Source: Laguncularia racemosa
Taxonomy: Eukaryota > Streptophyta > Magnoliopsida > Myrtales > Combretaceae
Reading direction: 5' to 3'
Length of the DNA stretch: 64,000 nt
Assembly: GCA_037954665.1 (NCBI GenBank)
Contig: JBBMOL010000046.1
Span: forward strand, 4,510,501-4,574,500
The translations under genes and the position numbers were made by a program. Positions within the stretch are counted from its first letter, which is position 1. Each line of letters opens with the position of its first letter. The notes beneath the pieces were generated by a model. That model was not told the DNA's origin and did not search any database. It was given only the letters and a program-made list of their open reading frames with translations. This document shows, in pieces, positions 45,620 to 58,618 of the stretch.

Positions 45620-47474
45620 TGAAAAGAGGAAAGGGAAAACCAGAGTTTCTGGGTTCGGAGGCTAACTTATTAAAACCCTAAGGTTACCACCCTATTCTCC
45701 TAAAATCTAAACCTTATCCGAATGTCTTTTATTTTATTTTTGTTGTCTTTTTATTGTGTTTTTGAATAAGTTATTCTAAGAAAATGATTTTTTATTGTTT
45801 TTAGAGTTGCCCCAAACGGGTGCCTATGTACCTGCTATTCAGGATCAAATAAGCCGTAGTTTGCTTTTCTTGAAAAACTTGAATGTGTTTGTGATTTTTA
45901 ATTATGAAATTTTTTCTGGTTTACGCTCTTACTCATTTTAGTATTTTTTTCTAAAAAAATCTAAACCTAAGCTTGATCATTTGATTTTCTGAAAAAATAA
46001 TAATTATTTAGGAAAAAACCAATTTTGGATTTATTTAATAAAAAAACATTTTTCTAAGTGATAAAGAATTATTTCCCTATTTTTCAACCCACTTCTACTA
46101 TTATAAATTTTTATCAATTTTTATTAATTTTTATTAATTTTTTTATTAATTTTTATTGAAGAAATTTTCTCCTATATTATTTATCTACCCTAAACTAAAA
46201 TTTAAATTTTATCATTTTTTTAATATATATTTTTATCATTTTTTATATATTTTTATCTTTTTATAATTTATTATTATTATTTTTTATTATTTTCCATTAT
46301 CCGCCCTAAATTAAATCCTAAAAAACTAATCTAAATTCTAATATTATTTTTTTCTATTTTTGAATTATAAATAACAAATAGATAAATAAATAAATTCAAA
46401 AAATAAATAAAATAACTAAATAACTAATAATAAATAATAAATAAATAAATAAAATCAGAAAATCCGACTTACCTGGATCTAGGTCAGTGCGCGGGTCGAG
46501 TCGGTCGAGTTAAAGCAGGTCGGGTCGGGTCGATCGGTCATGGCGGCTAGGGGTGCTAGTTGACGGCATTCTGACGGCCTTTTGAAGAGGTTGAGGTGTC
46601 GTTTCCTACGTTTTCGGGGGTGGGGAACTCAACCGCGGTAGTGGATTTCTCTAAAAATGCCTCCTGGTGGCAATTTGGCGCTAGATTGGTGGTTGTGGCT
46701 TGGAAACTTTGGCGAAGCTTCGATTTTCTCTCTTTTTCTCACTTTTGATCCATGATTCTGCTTCCTCCCTTACTCCTCTATTTATAAGCATAAGAAATCG
46801 AGTTGGATAAGCTTGGATTTCCTCCGATTGAAGCAAATCGGATTTCGGTTGAAAAACCCATCTCCGATTTGTGTAAATCCTTTGATTTGTTGCGATTTGA
46901 TTCCAATTGGATGATGTTTATCCTATTTCTGTTGAAGATCTGTTGTATTTGTGCAAAAAAATCGAATCAAAATGATTGAAATTCGATTTTTTCCCCCGCT
47001 GGCGACGATCTCGGACGAAGTTTAAAGATTGAAGATGATCACACGCCCAACGCGTGCACTTGTTCCAGCCAATTAGCTGCTGACATGTGTCCTAGTCAAG
47101 GAAAAAATTTGCCAAACGCGGAATCTGCCTCCCTCGAGTTTCGAACCCATGACCTGACCCCGCCCTGCGTTCATAGGGTCGTGGCTCGGACCAGTTGGGC
47201 TAGCCCACTTACTTGATTTTTTTTTATTTTCGCAATTTGCATATATGAAATGAGATTTTTTATTATTTTTGTATTTTTTGAAATTTCAAAATTTTTTAAA
47301 AATTATTTAATCCCCTTTATTACTATTTCTGTAATTATTTTCCAAAATTGATATATTTTTCCTATTTATTTTATTTTTTGAATATTTTTCCTATTTTTGC
47401 TAAATTAGAAAAAAATGTAAAAAATTGAAAATTGATTATTATTAATTATTAGGGGCAAAAATTGGGTGTTTACA
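45620..47474 (-). repeat. 3' LTR of the Ty3/gypsy element
   Basis: It matches 54108-55910 throughout, for example AGGAAAGGGAAAACCAGAGTTTCTGGGTTCGGAGGCTAAC, GATGATGTTTATCCTATTTCTGTTGAAGATC and GGGGCAAAAAT.GGTGTTTACA. It includes A+T blocks and a GC-richer part (46480-47210). Confidence 0.95.
47137..47202 (-). other. tRNA-like A and B box motifs in the 3' LTR
   Basis: On the - strand TAGCCCAACTGG (47202-47191) fits the RNA polymerase III A box TRGCNNARYNGG at every position. GGTTCGAAACT (47147-47137) fits the B box GGTTCGANNCC at all but the last base. Spacing is about 43 bases. The 5' LTR holds the same pair. The surrounding bases do not pair into a convincing cloverleaf, so I do not call a tRNA gene. 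Confidence 0.55.
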
Positions 47475-47487
47475 GCTGCCCCTCTTT
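47475..47487 (-). other. Polypurine tract of the Ty3/gypsy element
   Basis: On the - strand AAAGAGGGGCAGC directly precedes the 3' LTR (TGTAAACACC). It serves as primer site for second-strand synthesis. Confidence 0.85.
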
Positions 47488-47844
47488 GTAGTAAAGTTTG
47501 AAAAACTTAACTACAAAGACAAGAAAGACGCCATTTTTGGCCTATTGACTGAATGGATAACGCGTTAGTTTGGTTGGTTATTTGGAATTGGGTCTCTAGT
47601 AAGAAATTGCTCCATGAGCTAAAAACCCCACGAGTATTTTGTGATTGTTGGTATTGCTTAGGAAATGGTCTTAAACAACCTAACAATCTAGAGTAATGTA
47701 TCATCCAAAAAGTGCTCTATGGGCTGACTAATTGGCGATAGGAAACATCTTGAGGATTGTTTGGGAGTTTGTAATTGTAAGTAGAATAGCTAATGATAGG
47801 AAGCGTCTTATCGGACTAGCAACCTTAAAGAGAAGATTATCTTA

Positions 47845-48400
47845 GGAAGCGCTCTTTTGAGCTGGTTACCTGTCAACAGAAGCGTCTGGCTAGACTAGTG
47901 ACTGTTTAAGAAAAATACCTTCGAAGAGCGCTCTTATGAGTTGACTAATCGGTTATCGACAAATTTGAAAAAGTGCTCCTATGAGCTAACTAATTGATAG
48001 ATTCGAAAAGTGCTCTTCGGAGCTAACTAGTCGATAGATTTGAAAAGTGCTTCTTTTGAGCTAACTAATCGGTGGGTTCAAAAGGTGCTCATCTGAGCTA
48101 ACTAATCGATAGCTTTAAAAAGTGCTCTTGTGAGCTAACTTCAAGAAAGGGTGTCTTGGAAAGTGCTCCTTTGCGGGCTAACTAACCTATAGCGAGAGGC
48201 CATGCCTCAGAAGGTGCCTCTATAGGCTGACATTTTTGAAGGGATGTTTGGGAAAGTGCCCCTATATGAAAGTGCCCTATTGTGGGCTTGACTAACCTAT
48301 ACAGGGAGAAACGTCTCAAAAAAAGGTACCCTTATGGGCTGACCCTAAGAGAGAATGTTTAGGTAAGTGCCCAATGTGGGCTGACTAACCTATGCTTTTG
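47845..48400 (-). repeat. Degenerate minisatellite (37-38 bp unit) in the 3' UTR of the gypsy element
   Basis: Units beginning AAGTGCTC..(N)GAGCTAACTA start at 47971, 48008, 48045, 48082 and 48120, an exact 37-38 bp period. More divergent units extend on both sides (GCGCTCTT..GAG near 47851 and 47927; AAGTGCCC near 48250-48400). The array lies between the integrase stop and the 3' LTR. Confidence 0.88.
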
Positions 48401-48885
48401 AAAATGCTTTTATTGAATGGGTTAAATGACTTGATAAAGGATGTGGATGATAGTTATTTATTCTAAGATGCTTACCAATTTATTGCAGATAGAAACCAAA
48501 CAACCGAACCTTCGAGCTGGTTTGCTTTTCCTTTGCTTATTCTTGCTTGAAACGGGGTTGAGGGTTTTGATGTGCTTCCTTTCTTATGCGCTTGGCTCTT
48601 TTGATGGTAGTATTATCCTACTAATGTACCAGGTTTTAATGCTCGAAAGTAGGTAAAATTATACCACAAAATTTATTGAGATTCATTATCATTTTAATGT
48701 TTATCATTCATTAGTGAAGTGATGGGTAATGTATTTAGGAACGTTTGCTTTAATGAGAATTGGTTGGAATTATCGACCATTTAGAGACATTAACTTTGCT
48801 TGTAAAAAAAATGAAAACTGGACTCAACGAAATTCGTATTGAATATTGGCTTTCATAAACAATGGCAAAATTTCAATTCCCTTGC

Positions 48886-51800
48886 CTAAGGATAGTACAT
48901 CTTAACAATATCTGCATTAATGGGGTCTCTTAATTCTAGACTGTCCATTTGAGTTAATATTAGAGAACCTCATGACAATACCTTCTTCACCACATATGGA
49001 CCCTCATAGTTTGGGGTAAATTTCCTTCTAGAATCTTGAGCATTCGGGAGAACTTTCTTTAGCACCAAATCCCCTTCTCTAAAGCATCAAGGCCTCATCT
49101 TCTTGTTAAATGCTCGAGCCATCCTTTGTTGGTAACACTGGCCGTGACATAATGTGGTGAGTCTTTTTTCGTCAATCAAATTCAATTGATCAAGCCTCTT
49201 CTTTACCTAGTCTGATTTAGTTAACTACGTTTCTGACAAAACTCTAAATGATGGTATTTCGACCTCTACTCGTAGCACTGCCTTAGTACCATATACCAGA
49301 GAATACGGGGTAACTCTAGTAGATGTTCTAATTGAGGTCCTGTAAGCCATGAGGGCAAATGGCAACATCTCGTGCCAATCTTTGTAAGTGATTGTCATTT
49401 TTTCGATGATCTTTTTGATATTCTTGTTGGTTGCTTCTACTGCCCCATTCATCTAAGGTCGGTAGGGAGTTAAATTTCTATGGTTTATGTGGAATTGTTG
49501 ACATAAACCTGTCATCGATTTGTTGTTGAGATTGGTACCGTTATCGGTGATGATTGACTTAGGAACTCCATATCGAGCTATTATGTCCCTTTTCAAGAAA
49601 CGGACTATTACCCTTTCGGTAACATTGGCATACGATGAAGCTTTTACCCACTTGGTGAAGTAATCAATGGCTACCAATATGAACCTGTGGCCATTGGATG
49701 CTGTCGGAGTGATTAGGCCGATTATGTCGATCCCCCACATGGAGAAAGGCCATAGTGCAGACAACGAGTGCAACTCGTTGGGCGGAGCGTTTATCCGATT
49801 TGCGTACACTTGACACAAATGACAATGCTTGACATATTTGATGCAATCTGATTTCATGGTTAACCAATAGTAACCCAACCTCATGATTTTTCGGGCCAAC
49901 ATGTAGCCGTTCATATGAGGTCCACATACCCCTTCATGTACTTCTTTCATCAGTTCACATGCTTCATTTCTATCCACACATCTTAGCAAGGTGGTATCGG
50001 GCGATCTTTTGTAAAGCACAGACTCACTTAATAAGAAATGACTTGCTAACCTTCTTAGTGTTCTTTAGTCATTCTTGTTAGCCATTTCAGGGTATTTGCT
50101 TTCTTAGAGAAAAGTTTTGATGTCGTGATATTAGGGCTTATCATCTTGTGTTTTTTCAATTACTAAACAGTAGGCGAGCGATTTTCGATGTCTATTTTCA
50201 ACGGTTGGACTTTGACTCCCCCTGTTATTTGAATTATAGATGCCAGTGTGGCGAGTGCATCTACAAACTGATTCTAAGTTCTTGGGACGTATGTGAAAGT
50301 GATTGCCTCGAATTCTTCTATTAGCTCTGTCAAATGTTGATGGTATGATACCGGTTTAAGGTCTTTAGTCTTGTATTCCGCTCTCGTTTGTAATATGATG
50401 AGCGACGAATCTTCGTACACTTCTAATTCACGGATTTCCATGTGGTAAGCCATTTTGAGGCTGAGGATGCATGCCTCATATTTCGCGATATTATTAGTAT
50501 ATGGAAATGTGAGCCTTGTTGCTGAAGGGAATTGTGTTTGTTTGGGAATATCAACACCGCCCGATCCCACAACCGAATACATTGGCAGCTCCATCAAAGA
50601 ACATCCTCCACTTAGGGTTCCGGTCTATCCCACAGTCTTCTACTGGTGTACCTTCCACTGTTAATATATTTTCATCAGGGAATTGGGCTTGTGGCTCTTG
50701 GGAATCTCCCTCGATAGGGTGTTCTGCCAATTGGTCGGCTAAAGATTGCCCTTTCATTGAGTTCTGATTTATGTATGTGATATCAAACTCTGATAAGAGC
50801 ATTTTCCACTTGGAGATTCTTCCTAACAAAACAGGTTTCTCTACCAAGTACTTCAGAGGATCATGTCTTATCAGCAACTCGATGTGATAGTAAAGGGTGT
50901 ATTGCCTTAACTGGTGCATGACCCAAATCAGAGCACGGCAAGTCCTCTCTACTTCTGAATACCTCTGTTCCCCGTCTGTGAATTTCTTGCTTAGATAATA
51001 TATGGAACGCTCTCTTCCCTCTTCATCTTTCTGCCCCAACACGTATCCCATGGACTTAGGGAGTATCGTGAGGTATAAGAATAAGGGCTTCCCTTACTTT
51101 GGGACTATCAAGATTGGGGGCTTTATGAGGTAGTCTTTAGTCGTCCTGAATGCTTCTTCACATTCGTCGTTCCAATCCACTACGACATTCTTTTTTAACA
51201 GACGGAATAGTGGACAACATTTATTTGTAAACTATGAGATAAAACGAGCTATGTAATTCAACATTCCTAGCAAACCTCTTACCTCTTTGATAGTGCGTGG
51301 GGAAGGTAGCTTTAGTATAGACTTTACTTTGTCATGGTCGATTTTAATGCCTTTTCGGCTTATGAAAAACCCTAGCAACTTGCCTGTTGTGACCTTGAAA
51401 GTGCACTTCTTCGGACTTAATTTGAGCTAAAATTTTCTCAATCGCTTAAACAACTTTCTCAGAATGTCTGCATGGCTTTCTTCTTCTTTAGACTTGGCTA
51501 TCATATCGTTGACGTATACTTCGACTTCTCGATGCATCATGTCATGAAGTATTGCGACCATGGCTCTCTGATACGTTGCCCCGACATTTTTTAAGTCGAA
51601 GGGCATGACTTTGTAACAAAAAGTCCCCCATGTTGTGATGAAAGTCATCTTAGTTTTATCTTCTTCATCCATTTTTATTTGGTTATATCCTGAGAAACCG
51701 TCCATAAATGAGAAAAGATGGTTTCCTGCAGTGTTGTCTACTAGCACATCGATGTGAGGTAGGGGGAAGTTATCTTTTGGCGCAGCTTAGTTTAGGTCCC

Positions 51801-52393
51801 GGAAGTCTACATATACGCGTACTTTTCCATTCTTTTTTAGAACGGGGACTATATTCACTACCCATTCAGATACTTCGATGAACCCCACTTCTAGCAGTTT
51901 CTTGACTTTCTTAGATATCAGGCCTAAATCTTCTCAATTTCTGCTTTTTAGGTTTGACATCTTCCCTTGTGGGAAGCCTGTAAACTACTATTGATTGGTC
52001 TAATCCTGGCATGTCACCATATGACCAAGCGAACACATTTGCATACTCAGTTAATAGCTCGGTCATCTCATGTTTTTGCTCGGCACTTAAGTTGGTCCCG
52101 ATCTTAAGGTTTTTAGGTTTCTTAACGCTTCCTAGATTTACTGTCTCCACCGGCTCGTTCATGGAAATTCCACTTTGTTCATGTTTTTGCCAATTTTCTT
52201 GTATTATTTCATGGTTAAGGACATCATCCTCAACAGCTGACCTAGCAGTGTTGGAAACGATGTCAGTATTTTCATTTTTTACCTGCGCGAAATGTCCCTG
52301 ATGTTCGATGGTAGGGAATCTGGGTGAAGTGAAACGAAAGTATATATATAAGCAAGAAAAATTGTAATTTATTGAATTATGAAAAGAAATCAC
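48886..52393 (-). pseudogene. Ty3/gypsy pol relic: reverse transcriptase, two RNase H domains, integrase
   Basis: In - strand order: the linker before the reverse transcriptase (LLTEYANVFAWSYGDMPGLD, near 52100); reverse transcriptase with VLKKNGKVRV (51850), LFSFMDGFSGYNQIKMDEE (51700), and the catalytic box YVNDM (near 51515), where the first Asp of YVDD is Asn; connection/RNase H with FTDGEQRYSEVERTCRALIW (50960); a second RNase H with MFFDGAANVFGCGIG (50590), NNIAKYEACI and LEVYEDSSLIIL (50430); integrase zinc finger HEGVCGPHMNGY...CHLCQ (49940-49810); catalytic core with WGIDIIG (49735), SIITDNGT (49540) and NGAVEATNK (49445), so D, D and E are all present; and C-terminal YEGPYVVKKV to MYYP, stop at 48886. 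A TAG at 49453 splits the core, and other stops and shifts occur (for example near 51785). Confidence 0.92.
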
Positions 52394-52875
52394 AATAGAA
52401 ATTGTTTAATAATTGTTCCTTATCCTTGAGTTGACCTAGTGCTATCAATAGGATAACAGAACCAATTATTGAGAGCTGGATGCTGCTTGGACGTGCGAGA
52501 GGTCGAGCTCCCATTGCTGACGTTAGCTTCGCTTATCCTTGGCTCTTGAATGGTAGTTTCTTGTTTGAATGATTGTTGGAGGGGTGGAAAGCACATCTTA
52601 GTGTCGCCATTATTGCCACTGTTTGCCATTTTGGTTCTTGAATGGGTTCGGATTGGGCTCCTTGGAGGGTTTGGTTGTTTGGGAGCTATCTTTGATACCT
52701 GGCGTACATTTTCCTTAGTTTGATGTATGCATGAAAATATGATGCATGTATCACACAGATGCTAAAATAAAGGGGCCAACAATTGATTAATGATAAAATA
52801 TTGAAACTTTATTTTTATTAATATTGGAAACTTGGAGTTCGATACTTGAAAAAAATGAAAAAGTACAATAGGGAT

Positions 52876-53367
52876 CTATTTCCTAGTTCTCTTCTTCTGT
52901 TGCTGCGCAGGCGCCGGTTTCCCGTTGATGATAGCTTCTAACTCATCCATCCATATGCAATATCTGTTACAGTTTGCTAAGGCTTTGTTGATTACCGTTT
53001 TGCAGATACCTAAAAGTCTGCCGAAGATACCGGCTGACCCGGCCTCAAGATTTGGTACATACACTTCGTTGGTTAGTGCTGGAGCCTGTAGAAGTTGGGC
53101 ATACTCTTCCAGAGTGGGAGTGATCTCATGCGGCCCAATGAAGAAAGCTGCGGGCTCTATTTCCCATAAATGGAGCATGGCTTATACCAAGGGTAAGTTC
53201 ATCTCCATCTTCATCAGTAAGAGGATGGGCCCTATCTTCTGCTGAATGAAGGCCTGCTCTTCTGGGTTGTACAGAGTATACCAGTGATCCAGCACCAATT
53301 TTGGGTCCAGAGGTTTGCATACTCGGATCTCTTTGTAGAGGATGCGATCGATTGTGGAACTAGCCAT
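52876..53367 (-). pseudogene. N-terminal gag (ORF1) relic of the Ty3/gypsy element
   Basis: From an ATG at 53367 (MASSTIDRILYKE) the frame runs through DPKLVLDHWYTLYNPEEQAF to a stop near 53182, and resumes as MLHLWEIEPAAFFIGPHEITPTLEEYAQLLQAPAL to a stop at 52876. The ITPTLEEYAQLL block is characteristic of the N-terminal region of Tat/Ogre-type gag and related plant proteins. The capsid C-terminal part, zinc knuckle and protease are not found downstream, indicating a deletion. A 69-codon frame at 52420-52629 (rich in Ser, Asn and Gln) may be a leftover of the deleted region. Confidence 0.75.
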
Positions 53368-54107
53368 CTATTACAAACAAAAATTTCTAATTACAAAAAG
53401 AACTATGTTACAATGATAGCATTACAGGGAAATGTATCTGAACTCCATGAACAGAATAAAAGTATTACATCATCAATCAGTTGTTAGCCCATGATGTCGT
53501 GTATGCAGATAGGTAGGTTCTAACAGGTCCCCAAGCTCTATAACCTCCTGCATTCTCGGAGAAATGGATCTCAGATTATATCGAAGCATTGGGTGGGGTA
53601 GCTTAATCAGTTCCGAACGGTAATCATATCACTTCGCTCGAAACCTACATAATGGCCCCTCATCTTAGGGTCCTAAGATGGCCCGGGTTTGACCGTATCT
53701 ACTCACACAGTTACATGCATGCAGACTTGAAAGTAAATAACTGCTTAAAGGTAAATAACCAAAGTTTAAACTTAAGAAAATCCCTGAAAAGTTACTAGCA
53801 GTATGACAAACCAAAAAGACATTTCTCGAAAAAATGATTTAAGGATATTCAGGTGGCTAGCCTACTAGAGAAGTGTCCCCAGCGGAGTCGACATCCTGTC
53901 GAGTCTAATATTTGATTTTCCATTCCTAAGCTGATCTATACTATACCCTATGCTCATCTAATGTAGACCATCGACTTGAGTTAGGAATTTCGATTTATTT
54001 TAGAGTCACCACCCAACTGTGGTTGGGAAAGATTGAATTAGGACTAATTGAGCAGATTAATCCTAATTTGGACCACTAGTCAGCGAAATTTCCTTTTTCG
54101 TTTTTTT
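53368..54107 (-). other. Leader of the Ty3/gypsy element between 5' LTR and gag
   Basis: No coding signal is seen. The segment starts with an A-rich run beside the 5' LTR. I could not identify the primer binding site with confidence. Confidence 0.55.
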
Positions 54108-55910
54108 TGAAAAGAGGAAAGGGAAAACCAGAGTTTCTGGGTTCGGAGGCTAACCTATTAAAACCCTAAGGTTACCACCCAATTCTCTTAAAATCTAAAC
54201 CTTATCCGGATGTCTTTTATTTTATTTTTGTTGTCTTTTTATTGTGTTTTTGAATAAGTTATTCTAAGAAAATGATTTTTTATTCTTTTTAGAGTTGCCC
54301 TAAACAAGTGCCTACGTACCTGCTATTTAGGATCAAACAAGTCGTAGTTCGCTTTTCCTGGAAAACTTGAATGTGCTTGTGATTTTTAATTATGAAATTT
54401 CTTTTGGTTTACGTTCTTACTATTTTAGTATTTTTTCTAAAAGAATTTAAGCCTAAGCTTGATCATTTGATTTTCTGAATAATAATAATTATTTAGGAAA
54501 AAACCAATTTTGGATTTATTTAATAAATTTTTTTTTCTAAGTGATGAAGAATTATTTCCCTATTTTTCAACCAACTTCTACTATTATAAATTTTTATTAA
54601 TTTTTATAATTTTTATTAATTTTTATTGAAGAAATTTTCTCCTATATTATTTATCTACCCTAAACTAAAATCTAAGTTTTATCATTTTTTTAATATATAT
54701 TTTTATATTTTTATAATTTATTATTATTATTATCATTATTATTTTATTTTTTATTATTATTTTCCATTATCCGCCCTAAATTAAATCCTAAAAAACTAAT
54801 CTAAATTCTAATATTATTTTTTTTCTATTTTTGAATTATAAATAACAAATAGATAAATAAATAAATTTGAAAAAATAAATAAAATAACTAAATAAATAAA
54901 CAAATCGAAAAATCCAACTTACCTAGATTCGGGTCGGTGCACGGGTCAGGTCGGATTAGGTCGATCGGTCACAGCGGTTGGGGGTGCTCGTTGACGGCGT
55001 TCCTTGACGGCGTTTCGGCAGCCTTTTGAAGATGTTGAGGTGTTGTTTCCTAGGTTCTCGAAGGTGGGGAACTCAATCGTGGTGATGAATTTCTCCAAAA
55101 ATGCCTCCTGGTGGCAGTTCGGCGCTTGATCGGTGGTCGCGGCTTGGAAACTCTGGTGAAGCTTCGATTTTCTCTCCTTTTCTCTCTTTTTCTCACTTTT
55201 GATATGTGATTCTGCTTCCTCCCTTCCTCATCTATTTATAGGCACAAGAAATCGAGCTGGATAAGCTTGGATTTCCTCCGATTGAAGCAAATTGGATTTC
55301 AGTTGAAAAACCCATCTCCGATTTGTGTAAATTCTTTGATTTGTTGTGATTTGATTCCAATTGGATGATGTTTATCCTATTTCTGTTGAAGATCTGTTAG
55401 ATTTGTGCAAAAAATCAAATCAAAATGGCCGAAATTCTATTTTTCCCCCCGCCAGCGATGATCTTGGACGAATGTTGAAGATGATCACACGCCTGGCGCG
55501 TGCGTCCGTTCTAGCTAATCAGCTGCTGACATGTGTCCCAAGCGAGGAAAAAATTTGCAAAACCCGGAATCTGCCTCCTCCGCATTTCGAACCCATGACC
55601 TGACCTCTTCCCGCACGCACAGGGCCGTGGCTCGGACCAGCTAGGCTAGCCCACTTACTCGATTTTTTTTATTTTCACAATTTGCATATATGCAATGTGA
55701 TTTTTTATTATTTTTGTATTTTTTGAAATTTAAAAAATTTATAAAAATTATTTAATCCCTTTTATTATTATTTTTGCAGTTATTTTCCAAAATTGATGTA
55801 TTTTTCCTATTTATTTTATTTTTTGAATATTTTTCCTATTTTTGCTAAATTAGAAAAAAAATGTAAAAAATTGAAAATTGATTATTAGGGGCAAAAATGA
55901 GGTGTTTACA
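54108..55910 (-). repeat. 5' LTR of the Ty3/gypsy element
   Basis: This is the partner of 45620-47474. The tRNA-like box pair recurs here on the - strand: A box TAGCCTAGCTGG near 55650 and B-box-like GGTTCGAAATG near 55590. Confidence 0.95.
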
Positions 55911-58370
55911 ACAATCATAAACCAAATCCAAAGGTATCATCCTTTGAGCCAGCATGACCAAGCACATGTAAATACATACATTTATTTAGCTAAGTGATAA
56001 GCTTTATCTTACTCTTCTAGTTTAAAAGTGCAATTGATAATTGGATAGTGTATTGGAGTGTATGTAGGTACGCTAGCTCCCTGCTATATTAGTTCTGTCT
56101 ATTGCTAGGTAACTGAAAAAGATTCAATTTTTATTTAAGAAGACTAAAAATAGCTACTCCAATTAAAGGGGATTTCCAACACTTCAATTAATTACTATCA
56201 AGAACTAATTGATTGGAATATTAATTAGTGTCGAATATGCTAGTAGGCAATGTCATGTTAGCATATGCCGAGTCATTAACCAGTTTAGGCTATCAATCAA
56301 TAAAGCACAAGGCAAAAACTTCTTGTCCCAAAGCAAGTAATTACCCAGGATTGACCAACTAAGCTTTCTTATTTCTACAAAAGTTAATTAATTGGCTACC
56401 CCCTAATCAAATTAAAGCTTGTATCTCTACGTTTATCCTTAATTTGAGTGAGCCATTCATAAAAGCAACTAGAAATGATCTTCCTAAATACAATCTTGAT
56501 CTAACATTTTGATTGAGATTAAGGTGCTAAGGGTAAAATTAAGGGATCTAGATCAAGTAGAAGGGTAATTGGGTTGAGACGAGCTCTAAAAATAGAAACC
56601 AGAAAACCAATAAAGGAGATTTAGAGAAATTGCAAACCTCAATTAGGCGCTTGGATGAGTAACATTCGATCGGCATGAACCAAGGAAGTCATAGGAGTCT
56701 CCCAATGTGATTTTTCACTATCAATCGATCGGTAGTAAGCTTACTAATCAGCTGATAGCACCTAAAGTGGGTAGGGACTACTTTATTTTTATTTTTCATT
56801 TCTTAGGTCTTTTATGTTATTTGCGAAATTTTCCATTAGAGTTCAATAAGTATTATTTAAGCATCTTTTTCTTATTTGTAAGGGACATCACATATTACCA
56901 TCATTTTAAGTAATAAAAAAGACTCTTTTGGGAAATCATAAACCTAGTTTCCTAAGAGTTTTTGGTTGAATTTTATCAATCAAATCAATTGCAAGTTGAT
57001 TGTGGTGATTCTTTAACTAGACTATCTCGAATGTCATATTGGTATTCTCTTGCCACATCCCTTTGGTTTCCAAAGATCGTGAGTAATATTGATTGTGAAA
57101 CTTCAATACCCAAGTTCGATTATTGAACCTATTTCAATAATCATTCATACCCATTTATGTTGTTGATTTTTAAAAATTTTCATTATTGAAAAAATCTCAA
57201 AAGGAATCTTAATCATTACTATAGACAAAATGGAATATAATATAAAATTACTAATATGTCTATAAAAAATAATAAGAGATAGGACAAAGAAGGGGTAGAA
57301 TTAAAAATCAAATAGCTTTTGTAACTTTCCCCCCCTAATCTCCTTAATTTTAAGGGAAACAAAATTTGGTGAGATGAATTGGAGAGAATGACAAAGAGAA
57401 GGAACAAGTAGTCTTAGTATCTTGAATGTATAAGTAACAAACAATGGAGCCTAAGGAATTGTAGGCATTGACCTTATGGCTTATGTCGTTGAGATTAATA
57501 GTTGTTTAGGTTACTTGTTTAATCTTTGACAATAGAAACTATGCACTAGAATATCGTTTCTTTGATCTCTTTTAGTTGTGTCAAATGAGAAGGAGTGTTT
57601 GAGTATTTATAAATTTTTAAGTTTGACTACATTCATCCAATCATCTAGGTTTTCAACTGACAGATGGAGCTTGTTCATTTATGGTTATCATGAATGAACT
57701 TATCGATAGGCTAAGGTCAATAACTATTCTCATGAGTACATGAGGTTGCTTGAGAAAGGTTGTATACGAATGGACTAATCCAATGATTTTTGTTTGAGTC
57801 CACCAAGCTAAATCTCCATAAATCATCTCATATATAAGCCGAACTCCTTAGGCACTCACTTAGCATAATGAGTCAAGCCTAAATAAATAGTGGACTTAAC
57901 CTAAATAATAATCTTAACCCTCTACAACTTAATATGAGTAAAATGCATTTTATATTTCCAAATAGATTTGATTTACGCGTAGATAAAACATATGAGTCAT
58001 TCTCTAGTTTTAATTAAATAAACAAGTCTAGAACTATGTAATTTTGGAAACTTTTTTGTTATTATACCTTTTCAATTTAATCTTTTAAAAAATAGTACTT
58101 GTTAAAAAAAATAAATTGTTTTACTTTTTAAAAATATTATACTTTCAAATCATACCATTTTTTGTTTAAACTTTTTTTTAAAAATAGTACCTCTTTAAAA
58201 AAAAAACACAAGTTGCTTCACTTTTTTTTTCTTTTTTAAAATAGTTTCTCTTTAATAAACAACAAATTCTTTCACTTTTTTTCTAAAATAGTGTCCTTTT
58301 ATATCATATCTTTTTTATTTAACCCTTTAAATATAGTTCCACTTAAAAAAAAAGTGATTCAATTTTTTAA
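55911..58370. other. Intergenic stretch
   Basis: No gene or repeat family is recognised. The first 1.2 kb (to about 57100) is less AT-rich than what follows. The last 400 bp (58000-58370) are A- and T-run rich, with recurring TTTAAAAAATAGT(A/T)C motifs suggesting a decayed tandem repeat. Confidence 0.5.
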
Positions 58371-58583
58371 GAGAAAATTACAAATTTAGTCATCAACATT
58401 TGTAAACATTTGCAAACAAGTTCTTTTACTGACAATGTTAACTTTTTTGTTAGGAATTGAAACATGACTCAATTCAATTGATCAACGTAATTACATAAAA
58501 AATAAAATAAAATAAATTACAAATTAGAAAAATTCAAAAAAAGTTAAAGAAAGAAAAATCTAGAAAAAAAAAGAAAAAAATAC

Positions 58584-58618
<35 letters not shown>

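Larger units (their letters stand above)
45620..55910 (-). mobile_element. Tat-type Ty3/gypsy LTR retrotransposon, degenerate
   Basis: The 10.3 kb element has LTRs of 1855 and 1803 bp (TG..CA). In - strand order: 5' LTR, leader, gag N-terminal part, reverse transcriptase, RNase H, a second RNase H, integrase, long 3' UTR with tandem repeats, polypurine tract, 3' LTR. Integrase after RNase H defines Ty3/gypsy. The second RNase H domain and the repeat-bearing 3' UTR point to the Tat/Ogre group. The region that should hold the rest of gag and the protease is almost absent (about 0.5 kb between 52393 and 52876). The flanks ACTTG (45615-45619) and ACAAT (55911-55915) do not form a clear target duplication. 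Confidence 0.92.

Noticed and set aside
47137..47210. A tRNA gene inside the gypsy LTR
   Set aside because: The A and B boxes fit, but the acceptor and T stems do not pair and the sequence is part of both LTRs.
48441..48656. 71-codon + strand frame in the gypsy 3' UTR
   Set aside because: Opposite to the element's coding strand, hydrophobic low-complexity translation, no homologous frame recognised.
45615..55915. 5-bp target duplication around the gypsy element
   Set aside because: ACTTG and ACAAT share too few bases; either it decayed or the element ends recombined.
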